64,000 nucleotides of DNA. Source: Streptococcus oralis subsp. tigurinus (GTDB taxonomy: Bacteria > Bacillota > Bacilli > Lactobacillales > Streptococcaceae). The translations under genes and the position numbers were made by a program. This document shows, one piece after another, positions 26,036 to 34,791 of this stretch. Numbering within the stretch: position 1 is the stretch's first letter; each line of letters begins with the position of its first letter. The notes beneath the pieces were generated by a model. That model was not told the origin of the DNA. It saw only the letters and a program-made list of their open reading frames with translations, and did no database searches. The stretch covers positions 682,001 to 746,000 of the forward strand of contig NZ_AP018338.1 of the NCBI RefSeq assembly GCF_002356415.1, read 5' to 3'.

Positions 26036-27253
26036 ATGGAAAAATACAACAATTGGAAACGAAAATTTTATGCAATATGGGCAGGGCAAGCAGTATCATT
26101 AATCACTAGTGCCATCCTGCAAATGGCGATTATTTTTTACCTTACAGAAAAAACAGGATCTGCGATGGTCTTGTCTATGGCTTCATTAGTAGGTTTTTTA
26201 CCCTATGCGATTTTGGGACCTGCCATTGGTGTGCTAGTGGATCGTCATGATAGGAAGAAGATAATGATTGGTGCCGATTTAATTATCGCAGCAGCTGGTG
26301 CAGTGCTTGCTATTGTTGCATTCTGTATGGAGCTACCTGTCTGGATGATTATGATAGTATTGTTTATCCGTAGCATTGGAACAGCTTTTCATACCCCAGC
26401 ACTCAATGCGGTTACACCACTTTTAGTACCAGAAGAACAGCTAACGAAATGCGCAGGCTATAGTCAGTCTTTGCAGTCTATAAGCTATATTGTTAGTCCG
26501 GCAGTTGCAGCACTCTTATACTCCGTTTGGGATTTAAATGCTATTATTGCCATCGACGTATTGGGTGCTGTGATTGCATCTATTACGGTAGCAATTGTAC
26601 GTATACCTAAGCTGGGTAATCAAGTGCAAAGTTTAGAACCAAATTTCATAAGGGAGATGAAAGAAGGAGTTGTGGTTCTGAGACAAAACAAAGGATTGTT
26701 TGCCTTATTACTCTTAGGAACACTATATACTTTTGTTTATATGCCAATCAATGCACTATTTCCTTTAATAAGCATGGAACACTTTAATGGAACGCCTGTG
26801 CATATTTCTATTACGGAAATTTCCTTTGCATTTGGGATGCTAGCAGGAGGCTTATTATTAGGAAGATTAGGGGGCTTCGAAAAGCATGTATTACTAATAA
26901 CAAGTTCATTTTTTATAATGGGGACCAGTTTAGCCGTTTCGGGAATACTTCCTCCAAATGGATTTGTAATATTCGTAGTTTGCTGTGCAATAATGGGGCT
27001 TTCGGTGCCATTTTATAGCGGTGTGCAAACAGCTCTTTTTCAGGAGAAAATTAAGCCTGAATATTTAGGACGTGTATTTTCTTTGATCGGAAGTATCATG
27101 TCACTTGCTATGCCAATTGGGTTAATTCTTTCTGGATTCTTTGCTGATAAAATCGGTGTAAATCATTGGTTTTTACTATCAGGTATTTTAATTATTGGCA
27201 TTGCTATAGTTTGCCAAATGATAACTGAGGTTAGAAAATTAGATTTAAAATAA
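26036..27253 (+). CDS. mef(E): Macrolide efflux MFS transporter
   Basis: 405 residues, the full Mef length, twelve predicted membrane spans. Contains the MFS signature GVLVDRHDRKKIMIGADL (about 72-89). It expels 14- and 15-membered macrolides using the proton gradient and works together with Msr(D), encoded 119 bases later on the same transcript. Context in mega supports the (E) subtype, which I cannot separate from mef(A) by eye alone. TATGCAGGAGATAATATAA precedes the ATG. Confidence 0.93.
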   Translation: MEKYNNWKRKFYAIWAGQAVSLITSAILQMAIIFYLTEKTGSAMVLSMASLVGFLPYAILGPAIGVLVDRHDRKKIMIGADLIIAAAGAVLAIVAFCMELPVWMIMIVLFIRSIGTAFHTPALNAVTPLLVPEEQLTKCAGYSQSLQSISYIVSPAVAALLYSVWDLNAIIAIDVLGAVIASITVAIVRIPKLGNQVQSLEPNFIREMKEGVVVLRQNKGLFALLLLGTLYTFVYMPINALFPLISMEHFNGTPVHISITEISFAFGMLAGGLLLGRLGGFEKHVLLITSSFFIMGTSLAVSGILPPNGFVIFVVCCAIMGLSVPFYSGVQTALFQEKIKPEYLGRVFSLIGSIMSLAMPIGLILSGFFADKIGVNHWFLLSGILIIGIAIVCQMITEVRKLDLK

Positions 27254-27273
27254 ACAATATTGGAGGAATATTT

Positions 27274-27294
27274 ATGTATCTTATTTTCATGTAA
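27274..27294 (+). CDS. msr(D) leader peptide
   Basis: Six codons, MYLIFM, then TAA, with TTGGAGGAATA upstream. It is the leader described for msr(D), which stalls ribosomes with macrolides. A GCAGGG / CCCTGC hairpin follows. Confidence 0.8.
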   Translation: MYLIFM

Positions 27295-27311
27295 CTCTTC
27301 CTGCTAAAATC

Positions 27312-27327
27312 GCAGGGTTTTCCCTGC
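27312..27327 (+). promoter_or_regulatory. Hairpin between leader and msr(D)
   Basis: GCAGGG-TTTT-CCCTGC, perfect 6-bp stem after the MYLIFM leader; likely part of the msr(D) attenuator. Confidence 0.65.
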
Positions 27328-27372
27328 ATACAAGCAAATGAAAGCATGCGATTATAGACAGGAGGAAATGTT

Positions 27373-28836
27373 ATGGAATTAATATTAAAAGCAAAAGACA
27401 TTCGTGTGGAATTCAAAGGACGCGATGTTTTAGATATAAATGAATTAGAAGTATATGATTATGACCGTATTGGTTTAGTAGGAGCAAATGGTGCTGGAAA
27501 AAGCACTTTACTCAGGGTACTTTTAGGAGAATTAACTCCCCCAGGATGTAAAATGAATCGTCTGGGTGAACTTGCCTATATTCCCCAGTTGGACGAAGTA
27601 ACTCTGCAGGAGGAAAAAGATTTTGCACTTGTAGGCAAGCTAGGTGTTGAGCAATTAAATATACAGACTATGAGCGGTGGTGAAGAAACAAGGCTTAAAA
27701 TAGCACAGGCCTTATCGGCACAGGTTCATGGTATTTTAGCGGATGAACCTACGAGCCATTTAGACCGTGAAGGAATTGATTTTCTAATAGGACAGCTAAA
27801 ATATTTTACAGGTGCACTGTTAGTTATTAGCCATGACCGCTATTTTCTTGATGAAATAGTAGATAAAATATGGGAACTGAAAGATGGCAAAATCACTGAG
27901 TATTGGGGAAACTATTCTGATTATCTTCGTCAGAAAGAGGAAGAACGTAAGAGCCAAGCTGCAGAATACGAACAATTTATTGCGGAACGTGCCCGATTGG
28001 AAAGGGCTGCGGAGGAAAAGCGAAAACAGGCTCGTAAAATAGAACAGAAGGCAAAAGGTTCTTCAAAGAAAAAAAGTACTGAAGACGGAGGGCGTTTAGC
28101 TCATCAAAAATCAATAGGAAGTAAGGAAAAAAAGATGTATAATGCTGCTAAAACCCTAGAGCACAGGATTGCGGCCTTAGGAAAAGTAGAAGCTCCGGAA
28201 GGCATTCGCAGAATTCGTTTCAGGCAAAGTAAAGCATTGGAGCTCCATAATCCATACCCTATAGTCGGTGCAGAAATTAATAAAGTATTTGGGGATAAGG
28301 CTCTGTTTGAAAATGCATCTTTTCAAATTCCGTTAGGAGCAAAAGTGGCGTTAACTGGTGGTAATGGAATCGGAAAAACAACTTTAATCCAAATGATCTT
28401 AAACCATGAAGAAGGAATTTCTATTTCGCCTAAGGCAAAAATAGGTTACTTTGCACAGAATGGTTACAAGTACAACAGTAATCAGAATGTTATGGAGTTT
28501 ATGCAGAAGGATTGTGACTACAATATATCAGAAATTCGTTCAGTGCTAGCATCTATGGGGTTCAAACAGAACGATATTGGAAAAAGTTTATCTGTTTTAA
28601 GCGGTGGAGAAATTATAAAATTGTTGCTTGCTAAAATGCTCATGGGTAGATATAACATCCTAATAATGGATGAACCCAGTAACTTCCTTGACATACCAAG
28701 TTTAGAGGCTTTGGAAATACTAATGAAGGAGTACACCGGAACTATCGTGTTTATCACCCACGATAAACGATTACTCGAAAATGTAGCAGATGTAGTTTAT
28801 GAAATTAGAGATAAGAAAATAAATCTGAAACATTAA
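27373..28836 (+). CDS. msr(D): ABC-F ribosomal protection protein Msr(D) (Mel)
   Basis: 487 residues with two ATPase domains in tandem and no membrane segment: GANGAGKST (about 37-45), first signature [10 protein letters not shown], second Walker [10 protein letters not shown] (about 332-340), second signature [15 protein letters not shown]. The charged linker (about 195-260, rich in [10 protein letters not shown]...KKST) is the antibiotic-resistance domain that reaches into the ribosome. It displaces macrolides and cooperates with Mef(E). ACAGGAGG precedes the ATG. Confidence 0.94.
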
Positions 28837-28924
28837 ATTTAAGGTAGTCGCTGGTCAGTATAGTCTGTTCTGGTTGGCGACTCCATTGTTAAAGAGTATA
28901 AAGACTTTAGATTTTATGAATATT

Positions 28925-28961
28925 AAAAATAGGAACAGTCAATTGAACTGCTCCTATTTTT
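28925..28961. terminator. Bidirectional terminator
   Basis: AAAAATAGGAACAGT pairs with ACTGCTCCTATTTTT (one mismatch), between msr(D) and the convergent ORF; it overlaps the latter's stop codon. Confidence 0.85.
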
Positions 28962-29253
28962 CTGCTAAATATATTGTAGTTTTCTTATATGTATAATGAT
29001 AGATTAGCGGATTCTCATCTACGGTACTTACTTCAAATATGAAGAAGTGATCGCGGTTATCTCTGGACTTTTCCTTATTGAGGACAAAGTAATTCTTACG
29101 TGAAGTCGCCATTGTTTTTAGGATATCATCAGTTAGGAAGGTCAATGGAATATTCATGTTAGAGTAGCGGTAGAAGTCACGTTCAAAATCTTGGTAGCTC
29201 TCGCTATAATAGTCCATTTGTAGGTGATTACGCTGAAACTCAAGCTGATTCAT
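28954..29253 (-). CDS. Hypothetical protein of umuC locus in mega
   Basis: 99 residues from ATG 29253 (GAGGAGG upstream on the minus strand): MNQLEFQRNHLQMDYYSESYQDFERDFYRYSNMNIPLTFLTDDILKTMATSRKNYFVLNKEKSRDNRDHFFIFEVS. Soluble, tyrosine-rich. It overlaps the YolD-like ORF by 14 bases, so the four ORFs 28954-30383 formed one operon. Similar ORFs accompany umuC in streptococcal ICEs. Function unknown. Confidence 0.65.
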   Translation of the reverse strand: MNQLEFQRNHLQMDYYSESYQDFERDFYRYSNMNIPLTFLTDDILKTMATSRKNYFVLNKEKSRDNRDHFFIFEVSTVDENPLIYHYTYKKTTIYLAEK

Positions 29254-29608
29254 AGAGCACCTCCTCGACAAGTTCAATACTAATAATGTCTTTTAATTTC
29301 AAATTGATGTGACCTGTTGTAGTTTTTATCAAAATGAAATCTTTGGTCAGACTTGGTATTGTTCCAGTGTAGGAAACACGCTTGTTTTTTTCAATCACTT
29401 GAATGCGTGTGCGTAGCTGCCCGGCGTATACTTGACTGAGGAGTAATAATTTCTTCTCTAGTGATAAGTCAGACATGTACGTTACTTTGTTTGTATCATC
29501 AGAGAGTGCTGATGCATGTTCAGATAGGAAAAAGCCCATCCATTTTTGCATCTTTGTATCCTGGTACTCTCTTGCTGATTGAAATGGTAAATATGAACGG
29601 TCAATCAT
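29240..29608 (-). CDS. YolD-like protein of umuC operon
   Basis: 122 residues. MIDRSYLPFQSAREYQDTKMQKWMGFFLSEHASAL is the YolD-type start (a DRGMxKWxxFxLxEH-like stretch), followed by a helix and a beta-rich C-terminus with KNKRVSYTGTIPSLTKDFILIKTTTGHINLKLKDIISIELVE. YolD-like proteins are encoded with Gram-positive UmuC (Y-family polymerase) and probably assist it. Its partner gene here is broken. Confidence 0.65.
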   Translation of the reverse strand: MIDRSYLPFQSAREYQDTKMQKWMGFFLSEHASALSDDTNKVTYMSDLSLEKKLLLLSQVYAGQLRTRIQVIEKNKRVSYTGTIPSLTKDFILIKTTTGHINLKLKDIISIELVEEVLYESA

Positions 29609-29620
29609 ATCAAATCCTTT

Positions 29621-29956
29621 CTATGCAGAGGCAAGGGTATTTTTATCAAATTGAATCGTAAAACCTTGAATTCCCCCACCTGTGTAACATTCTTTAAAGC
29701 GATTGATTACCTCAGTATAGATTATCACAGATGAGCTTGTTGGCTTAATGCTAAATGTAAATTCCAATGGTAATCGGTTTTCAGATTTAGCATGTACTAG
29801 TCGTATCGATATTTCAGTTGTTTTGAGTTTTCTCTGACGAAGTTTTGAAGTTGCTGTTTCAACGATTCCATGTAAAAATCTTTCAAGCATTTCAATATCA
29901 TTACATCCTTTGCTACGGATTTCTGAAAATTGTACTGTATTTTTTTCTTGTTTCAT
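29621..29956 (-). CDS. Hypothetical protein downstream of umuC remnant
   Basis: 111 residues: MKQEKNTVQFSEIRSKGCNDIEMLERFLHGIVETATSKLRQRKLKTTEISIRLVHAKSENRLPLEFTFSIKPTSSS. Parts (LRQRKLKTTEISIRLVHA) echo the little-finger region of Y-family polymerases, but it looks like a separate small protein. Its start overlaps the umuC stop by four bases. Function unknown. Confidence 0.6.
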   Translation of the reverse strand: MKQEKNTVQFSEIRSKGCNDIEMLERFLHGIVETATSKLRQRKLKTTEISIRLVHAKSENRLPLEFTFSIKPTSSSVIIYTEVINRFKECYTGGGIQGFTIQFDKNTLASA

Positions 29957-30383
29957 TTTAATCCCTCCAATCCACCCGCGGAATGACCACCGATAAGTTT
30001 ACTGCGTTCAATATTTCTGGAACCTTCAGTTAGGACGGTTCCTTTTTGTATGGCTAAAAAACCAAACTGTTCTCTGACAACATCAATAGCTGTCTGAAGT
30101 CTATTATCTTTTTCAATTTGTTCTACATCATCAAAGAGTGATAGTAGAGTATAGCTTTCATCTACGAAGCCACTATAAGATACACCAATTTGTCTCACTG
30201 CACCAGAGGTGTATTTTTTCGGAATAATACAAGTACATGACTCACCATTGTTTTGGGGAGATTTGCGGGTTCAATTTTATTCTGAGCATTTATAGATTTT
30301 TTCATCTCAGTCCTAGAATAGCCAATATGAATAGAAACGACAGTAGTCAATACTAGGGCTACTGTTCCGTTCCACAGTATCAT
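29953..30383 (-). pseudogene. umuC C-terminal remnant (Y-family DNA polymerase), frameshifted
   Basis: Two frames together read as the end of a UmuC protein: VALVLTTVVSIHIGYSRTEMKKSINAQNKIEPANLPKTMVSHVLVLF, then after a one-base shift near 30212-30220 (an A run on the coding strand) YTSGAVRQIGVSYSGFVDESYTLLSLFDDVEQIEK...LTEGSRNIERSKLIGGHSAGGLEGLK. The N-terminal polymerase core is absent; the break near 30383 is the mega right end. In Tn5252-type ICEs this gene gives inducible mutagenic repair. Here it cannot be functional. Confidence 0.8.
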
Positions 30384-30561
30384 TTAAAAATCATTTTCAC
30401 ACCCTTTCGTCTATTAGTATAGAAGAAAGCTCTCAGCACACAATATCCACTTGTAGTTTATAATAACTATCTCCTCCTTTACACTTTAATTCAAATCTTT
30501 ATTAAAAAATATTTCATCTTATTTAACAAGAAACCATATTTATATAACAACATAAAATACA

Positions 30562-32481
30562 CTAAGTTATTTTATTGAACATATATCGTACTTTATCTAT
30601 CCGACTATTTGGACGACGGGGCTGGCAAACAGGTTCACCGGTAGTAACATGGTACCCTTTTAACTCTGTTAAACAAACACTACGTCCATTTGTAAAGAAA
30701 GTTAAATCACTACGATATTCTTGAATACACCGAGCAGGGATTTCTCCACTAAGAATGACCTCATTATTTTTCAATTGAGTGTCTACGATGTTCGCACAAT
30801 ATTTAGGAGCATCGGTGTATGCTCGTGAAAGATATTCCTGTGGCGCATAAATTTTAAAACTAAGATATGGCTCTAACAATTCTGTTCCAGCTTTTTTTAA
30901 GACTTGTTCCAATACAATAGGAGCAAGCATCCGAAAATCTGCTGGGGTACTAACAGGGCTATAGTATAAGCCATACTTAAAACAGATTTTACAGTCCGTC
31001 ACATTCCAACCATACAATCCTTGTTCACAGCCATAGCGTATCCCTTCCATAACTGCATTTTGAAATGATTGATTTAAGTATCCAAGAGAAACCGAGCTCT
31101 CATACTGCATTCCACTTCCCAACGGAAGCGGTGATACAGATAAACCAATGGAAGCCCAGAAAGGATTCGGTGGAACTTCGATGTGAATGGTATACTCTGC
31201 TTTTTTTAACGGTCTTTCCATATAAATGACTGCAGGCTCTTTTATTTCTATCTCCACATGATACTTTTCTTGCAGCAGAGCACAAGTCACTTCCATTTGT
31301 ACTTTCCCTAAGAAAGAAAGTATGATTTCATGTGTCGCAGAATCCACATAATATCGCAGAAGCGGGTCACTGTCGGAGATTTCTAAAAGTGCATCAAGTA
31401 ACATTTCCCTTTGTTGAGGTTTGCTCGGTTCAACAGTCGTTTGCAGCAGAGGGAGGGGATTTTCAATTCTCTCTCTCTGTGGCAATAGCTTTGTATCTCC
31501 AAGAACACTATTTAACTTCAAAAACTCATTCTGCAAAATAACAATTTCCCCGGAATAAGCCTTATCGATTTTACATAATTCACCATTTATTGAAGTATAC
31601 ATTTCTGTAATTTTTATTTTTTCCTTTTCCGATATTCTAACCGAATCTCGCAAATGCAGTACGCCACTATAAAGACGTATATATGCAAGACGCTGTCTTT
31701 TTTCCGAATACTCAATTTTGAAAACTTTTCCGCAAAGTTCAGACTGACCTCGATGTGTTGATGAATAAAATTTATTCGTAATCACTTCTATAAGGTTATC
31801 AATCCCTATATTGTTTTTTGCACTTCCGTGATAAACAGGGAACAGAGAACAATTCTGAAATCTTATGCTTTCCTCTTGTTCGAGTTCCAATGCTTCTAAT
31901 GATTTACCGGACATATATTTCTCTAAAAGGTCATCGTTTCCCTCTATTACCGTATCCCATTGTTCAGATTCGGTAAAGTTCGTCACACACATATTAGGAT
32001 ACAGTTCTACCTTCTGTTTGATTACAATTTCGGCAGAAAGTTTCTCTTTAATATCCTGATAAACCGTTGATAAATCAATTCCATTTTGGTCAATCTTATT
32101 GATAAAAAAGATTGTGGGAATCCCCATTTTCCTAAGTGCATGAAATAATATACGAGTTTGTGCTTGTACGCCATCTTTTGCAGAAATCAGTAGAATTGCC
32201 CCATCTAAAACTGATAATGAACGATATACTTCTGCTAAGAAATCCATATGTCCTGGCGTGTCTATGATGTTCACCTTCGTATTTTCCCACTGAAAAGAGG
32301 TTATTCCTGTCTGAATTGTAATTCCTCTCTGACGTTCTAAAAGCGTATTATCCGTCCTCGTTGTACCTTTGTCCACGCTTCCTAATTCTGTAATCGCTCC
32401 ACTGTTATATAATAAGCTTTCTGTTAAGGTAGTTTTTCCTGCATCAACATGAGCTAAAACTCCAATATTAATAATTTTCAT
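30562..32481 (-). CDS. tet(M): Ribosomal protection tetracycline resistance protein Tet(M)
   Basis: 639 residues from the ATG at 32481, chosen for GGAGG upstream and the known Tet(M) length. Elongation-factor-like: G1 [10 protein letters not shown]3 DTPGH, G4 NKID, then the EF-G-type domains with the C-terminal [14 protein letters not shown]. It binds the ribosome and releases tetracycline. Controlled by attenuation in the leader (32497-32790). Read-through of this gene also feeds transposon transfer regulation by orf7/orf8. Confidence 0.98.
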   Translation of the reverse strand: MKIINIGVLAHVDAGKTTLTESLLYNSGAITELGSVDKGTTRTDNTLLERQRGITIQTGITSFQWENTKVNIIDTPGHMDFLAEVYRSLSVLDGAILLISAKDGVQAQTRILFHALRKMGIPTIFFINKIDQNGIDLSTVYQDIKEKLSAEIVIKQKVELYPNMCVTNFTESEQWDTVIEGNDDLLEKYMSGKSLEALELEQEESIRFQNCSLFPVYHGSAKNNIGIDNLIEVITNKFYSSTHRGQSELCGKVFKIEYSEKRQRLAYIRLYSGVLHLRDSVRISEKEKIKITEMYTSINGELCKIDKAYSGEIVILQNEFLKLNSVLGDTKLLPQRERIENPLPLLQTTVEPSKPQQREMLLDALLEISDSDPLLRYYVDSATHEIILSFLGKVQMEVTCALLQEKYHVEIEIKEPAVIYMERPLKKAEYTIHIEVPPNPFWASIGLSVSPLPLGSGMQYESSVSLGYLNQSFQNAVMEGIRYGCEQGLYGWNVTDCKICFKYGLYYSPVSTPADFRMLAPIVLEQVLKKAGTELLEPYLSFKIYAPQEYLSRAYTDAPKYCANIVDTQLKNNEVILSGEIPARCIQEYRSDLTFFTNGRSVCLTELKGYHVTTGEPVCQPRRPNSRIDKVRYMFNKIT

Positions 32482-32496
32482 GTGATTTTCCTCCAT

Positions 32497-32583
32497 TCAA
32501 AAACCCAAAAGGGCATAAAAATCCCAGTGATAAATACTTTTATCACTGGGATTTTTATGCATAACCATAGGTATACAAAGCAT
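32497..32583 (-). CDS. orf12: tet(M) leader peptide (orf12)
   Basis: 28 codons: MLCIPMVMHKNPSDKSIYHWDF and five more residues, ending 15 bases before tet(M). Matches the known Orf12 leader. The terminator lies within its codons, so translation rate of the leader decides whether RNA polymerase reads into tet(M). Confidence 0.85.
   Translation of the reverse strand: MLCIPMVMHKNPSDKSIYHWDFYALLGF
32517..32556 (-). terminator. tet(M) attenuator terminator
   Basis: AAAAATCCCAGTGATAAA and the matching TTTATCACTGGGATTTTT form a long stem within orf12, with T runs on both sides. Confidence 0.85.
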
Positions 32584-32619
32584 ACAGATATTCTCTGGAT
32601 ACTTTAGAATCACATGATA

Positions 32620-32721
32620 AAGGTATTCTTAAACTGGGTACAAAAAACTAAGCCCTCCTAAAAAAGGACATCCAATTATTTGTTCCCACTATCAAATTGA
32701 CAGTTTATTTAAGAATACCTT
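32620..32721 (-). promoter_or_regulatory. Inverted repeat of the tet(M) leader
   Basis: AAGGTATTCTTAAA (32620-32633) and its perfect reverse complement (32708-32721) enclose an internal hairpin region. Forms the upstream part of the tet(M) leader RNA. Confidence 0.75.
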
Positions 32722-32759
32722 GCCGCATATTTATTAACTCCTTTTAAATAGATACTTAA

Positions 32760-32788
32760 ATTATAGCACGTAAGAGCATATTTGTAAA
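32760..32788 (-). promoter_or_regulatory. Promoter of tet(M)
   Basis: On the minus strand TTTACA, 17 bases, TATAAT. It lies upstream of the leader inverted repeat, as in Tn916. Confidence 0.8.
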
Positions 32789-32857
32789 GGAATCTCCAAT
32801 TTTTTATCAAAGAGAGTACGTGATTACAAAATAGCTGTAATAATGTACCAATATTTG

Positions 32858-33775
32858 TTATTCTATAATCTTCCAATTACTCCCGTTCTTTTCAAGTACC
32901 AAATCAAATTGAGATACCTGCGTTGCTTTGGTCTGCTGGTCGATATACTCCACTGTCAGCGATACCGTGACTTGATTATCCTTACGATTGTGAATAGGAT
33001 TTACCAGTTCTTGAAAGATGTACTCTTTTCCGATTGGTTTTAATATCCCGTCATTCACATAGTAGGAAAGTTCACTGGCTGTCGCTGTAGGATAGAGCTT
33101 GAAGAACGTCGTTAAAAACTCATTGATTTCATTGGTTGTAATGGAATCAACCGTCCCCTCACTTTCAATGGCTTTTGGTTTATAACTTGATTTCTTAGGT
33201 ATGTTGGTAATGGTCGGATTCTTAACCAGTACCATATTTCCAGAACCATCTACATAGACACTCACTATATAAGCAGAGTGGACGGTCTTTGTATTTTCTC
33301 CCTCTGTAATGAGCTGGTCTACACTGTAGGTTACATTAAACTCATTGTCGCCAGTTGGCTCTACCGTCCATATCTGAAATCCTCTTACAGAAGACGATAC
33401 AGGAATATCTTTGCGTACTGTATCAACATTGAGAGCTTGAAGTTCATCTGTCAGATAGCCTTTTAGACTTTCCATTCGATTATCAATGGACTTATCGGAT
33501 TGCTCCCATGAATAGTAGACTTTCGCAAAGTTCTCTACAAAATTTTCTACATGATGAGTATCAACGTATTCCTTTTCTATGATAGTTGTTTCGTGAATAG
33601 TATGAGTATCTATAGCTGTAAAGTGCTTGAATATCGCAAAGCTGAAACTAAGCCCTAAAAGTACCCACAAGGCAATCACAACCTTTTTATGAGGATTGAC
33701 CTTATAGTAGACACGAGGTTTCTTTTCCTTTGGTATCTGTTTTTCTTTATTCTGATTTTTTCTAAATTTCATCAT
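32858..33775 (-). CDS. orf13: Tn916 Orf13, TcpC-like conjugation protein
   Basis: 305 residues from ATG 33775, chosen for GAAAGGAAG just upstream; the open frame extends 6 codons further. One membrane span (about residues 30-50) after a basic N-terminus, then two NTF2-like domains, the TcpC/VirB8-type layout, e.g. VEYIDQQTKATQVSQFDLVLEKNGSNWKIIE at the end. A structural part of the secretion channel. Last gene of the Tn916 transfer operon, upstream of tet(M). Confidence 0.92.
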   Translation of the reverse strand: MMKFRKNQNKEKQIPKEKKPRVYYKVNPHKKVVIALWVLLGLSFSFAIFKHFTAIDTHTIHETTIIEKEYVDTHHVENFVENFAKVYYSWEQSDKSIDNRMESLKGYLTDELQALNVDTVRKDIPVSSSVRGFQIWTVEPTGDNEFNVTYSVDQLITEGENTKTVHSAYIVSVYVDGSGNMVLVKNPTITNIPKKSSYKPKAIESEGTVDSITTNEINEFLTTFFKLYPTATASELSYYVNDGILKPIGKEYIFQELVNPIHNRKDNQVTVSLTVEYIDQQTKATQVSQFDLVLEKNGSNWKIIE

Positions 33776-33789
33776 TAAATCTTCCTTTC

Positions 33790-34791
33790 TCATTGTTTGA
33801 TTCGTCCTGCTCCCACTAAATGCTGTTGCCAGTAGGGGCTTGTTAAGTCGGCATAACCGATTGGGTCGCCTGCATGAAACATACGGTTATTGCCAAGGTA
33901 TATCCCAACATGAGTAATATAAGAGCCAGCGTTATAGGTAGAATGAAAGAAAACCAAATCGCCAGCTTGTGCTTCCGATAGTGGGATATGCTGGGTCACA
34001 TCATATTGCTGTTGTGCGGTTCGTGGTAAGTTAATTCCAGCTTTTCCATACGTCCATTGTGTCAGTCCGCTACAATCAAAAGAAGTAGTCGGGGAAGCTC
34101 CACCGTAAATGTATCGCCAGCCCTCATATTTCAGTGCTTCGTCCATGATGGCTTGTACCGTATCATCATCAAACTCTGTTGTGACAAGATACTGCGTTAC
34201 CAGTTGCACATAAAACATATTGCCATAGTTGTATCGCCAGCCCCCATTGATAGGTATGGCTATGGGATTGGGGTAAGACACTTTTTCGCCACCTGAATAC
34301 TCTTTTGAGAAACTTTGAGCCAGTTCAAAGGTATATTTATTTCCACGATTAGCCACATACCCTAAGAAACCACCACCATAATTGTAGGACTGGATAACCG
34401 ATTCTAAATCTACACTGAGCCTTTCGCTACTGGCTAATAATTCACTGAAATACTTCACACCTTGCTTAATGGATTCTTCTGTACTCAATGAATTAGGTGG
34501 AAGACCGAGGGATTCCGAGGACTGCATAACATCTTCCGCAGTACCGCCCGATTCCACCTGTATAATCGCAAGAAGTATGTTGACATATTCTTCAACGCCA
34601 TATTCTTTGGCATATTTTTCTACCATAGGCTTATGAGCCAGCACTTCTGCGGAAACATTCACACCTCCATAATGAATATTGGAAATTCCGCTGTCCTGTT
34701 CATCTGAAAATAAAATGGCAACAAACAGAAGCAGTGAGAAGACCATCAAGAATAATCCAGAACCACCAATCACTAAAGTTTTCAACTTCAT
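33790..34791 (-). CDS. orf14: Tn916 Orf14, two-domain cell-wall hydrolase (CwlT-like)
   Basis: 333 residues. Signal/membrane segment (8-29), a lysozyme-like domain (about 55-170) with AIIQVESGG carrying the catalytic glutamate, and a C-terminal NlpC/P60 endopeptidase with FDCSGLTQW (catalytic Cys) and ITHVGIYLG (His). It opens the peptidoglycan for the transfer apparatus. Overlaps orf15 by four bases. Confidence 0.95.
   Translation of the reverse strand: MKLKTLVIGGSGLFLMVFSLLLFVAILFSDEQDSGISNIHYGGVNVSAEVLAHKPMVEKYAKEYGVEEYVNILLAIIQVESGGTAEDVMQSSESLGLPPNSLSTEESIKQGVKYFSELLASSERLSVDLESVIQSYNYGGGFLGYVANRGNKYTFELAQSFSKEYSGGEKVSYPNPIAIPINGGWRYNYGNMFYVQLVTQYLVTTEFDDDTVQAIMDEALKYEGWRYIYGGASPTTSFDCSGLTQWTYGKAGINLPRTAQQQYDVTQHIPLSEAQAGDLVFFHSTYNAGSYITHVGIYLGNNRMFHAGDPIGYADLTSPYWQQHLVGAGRIKQ

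Larger units (their letters stand above)
24960..30400. mobile_element. mega element (macrolide efflux genetic assembly)
   Basis: About 5.4 kb between the KTR ORF and tet(M): a left arm with terminators, mef(E), msr(D), then genes on the other strand related to the umuC region of Tn5252 (DUF-type ORFs, YolD-like, umuC remnant). Boundaries are inferred from where Tn916 homology should stop and resume. It has no transposase of its own. Confidence 0.88.

Noticed and set aside
24960..30400. Transposase for mega
   Set aside because: No transposase or intact recombinase is found; only a 56-residue possible recombinase tail at 25480.
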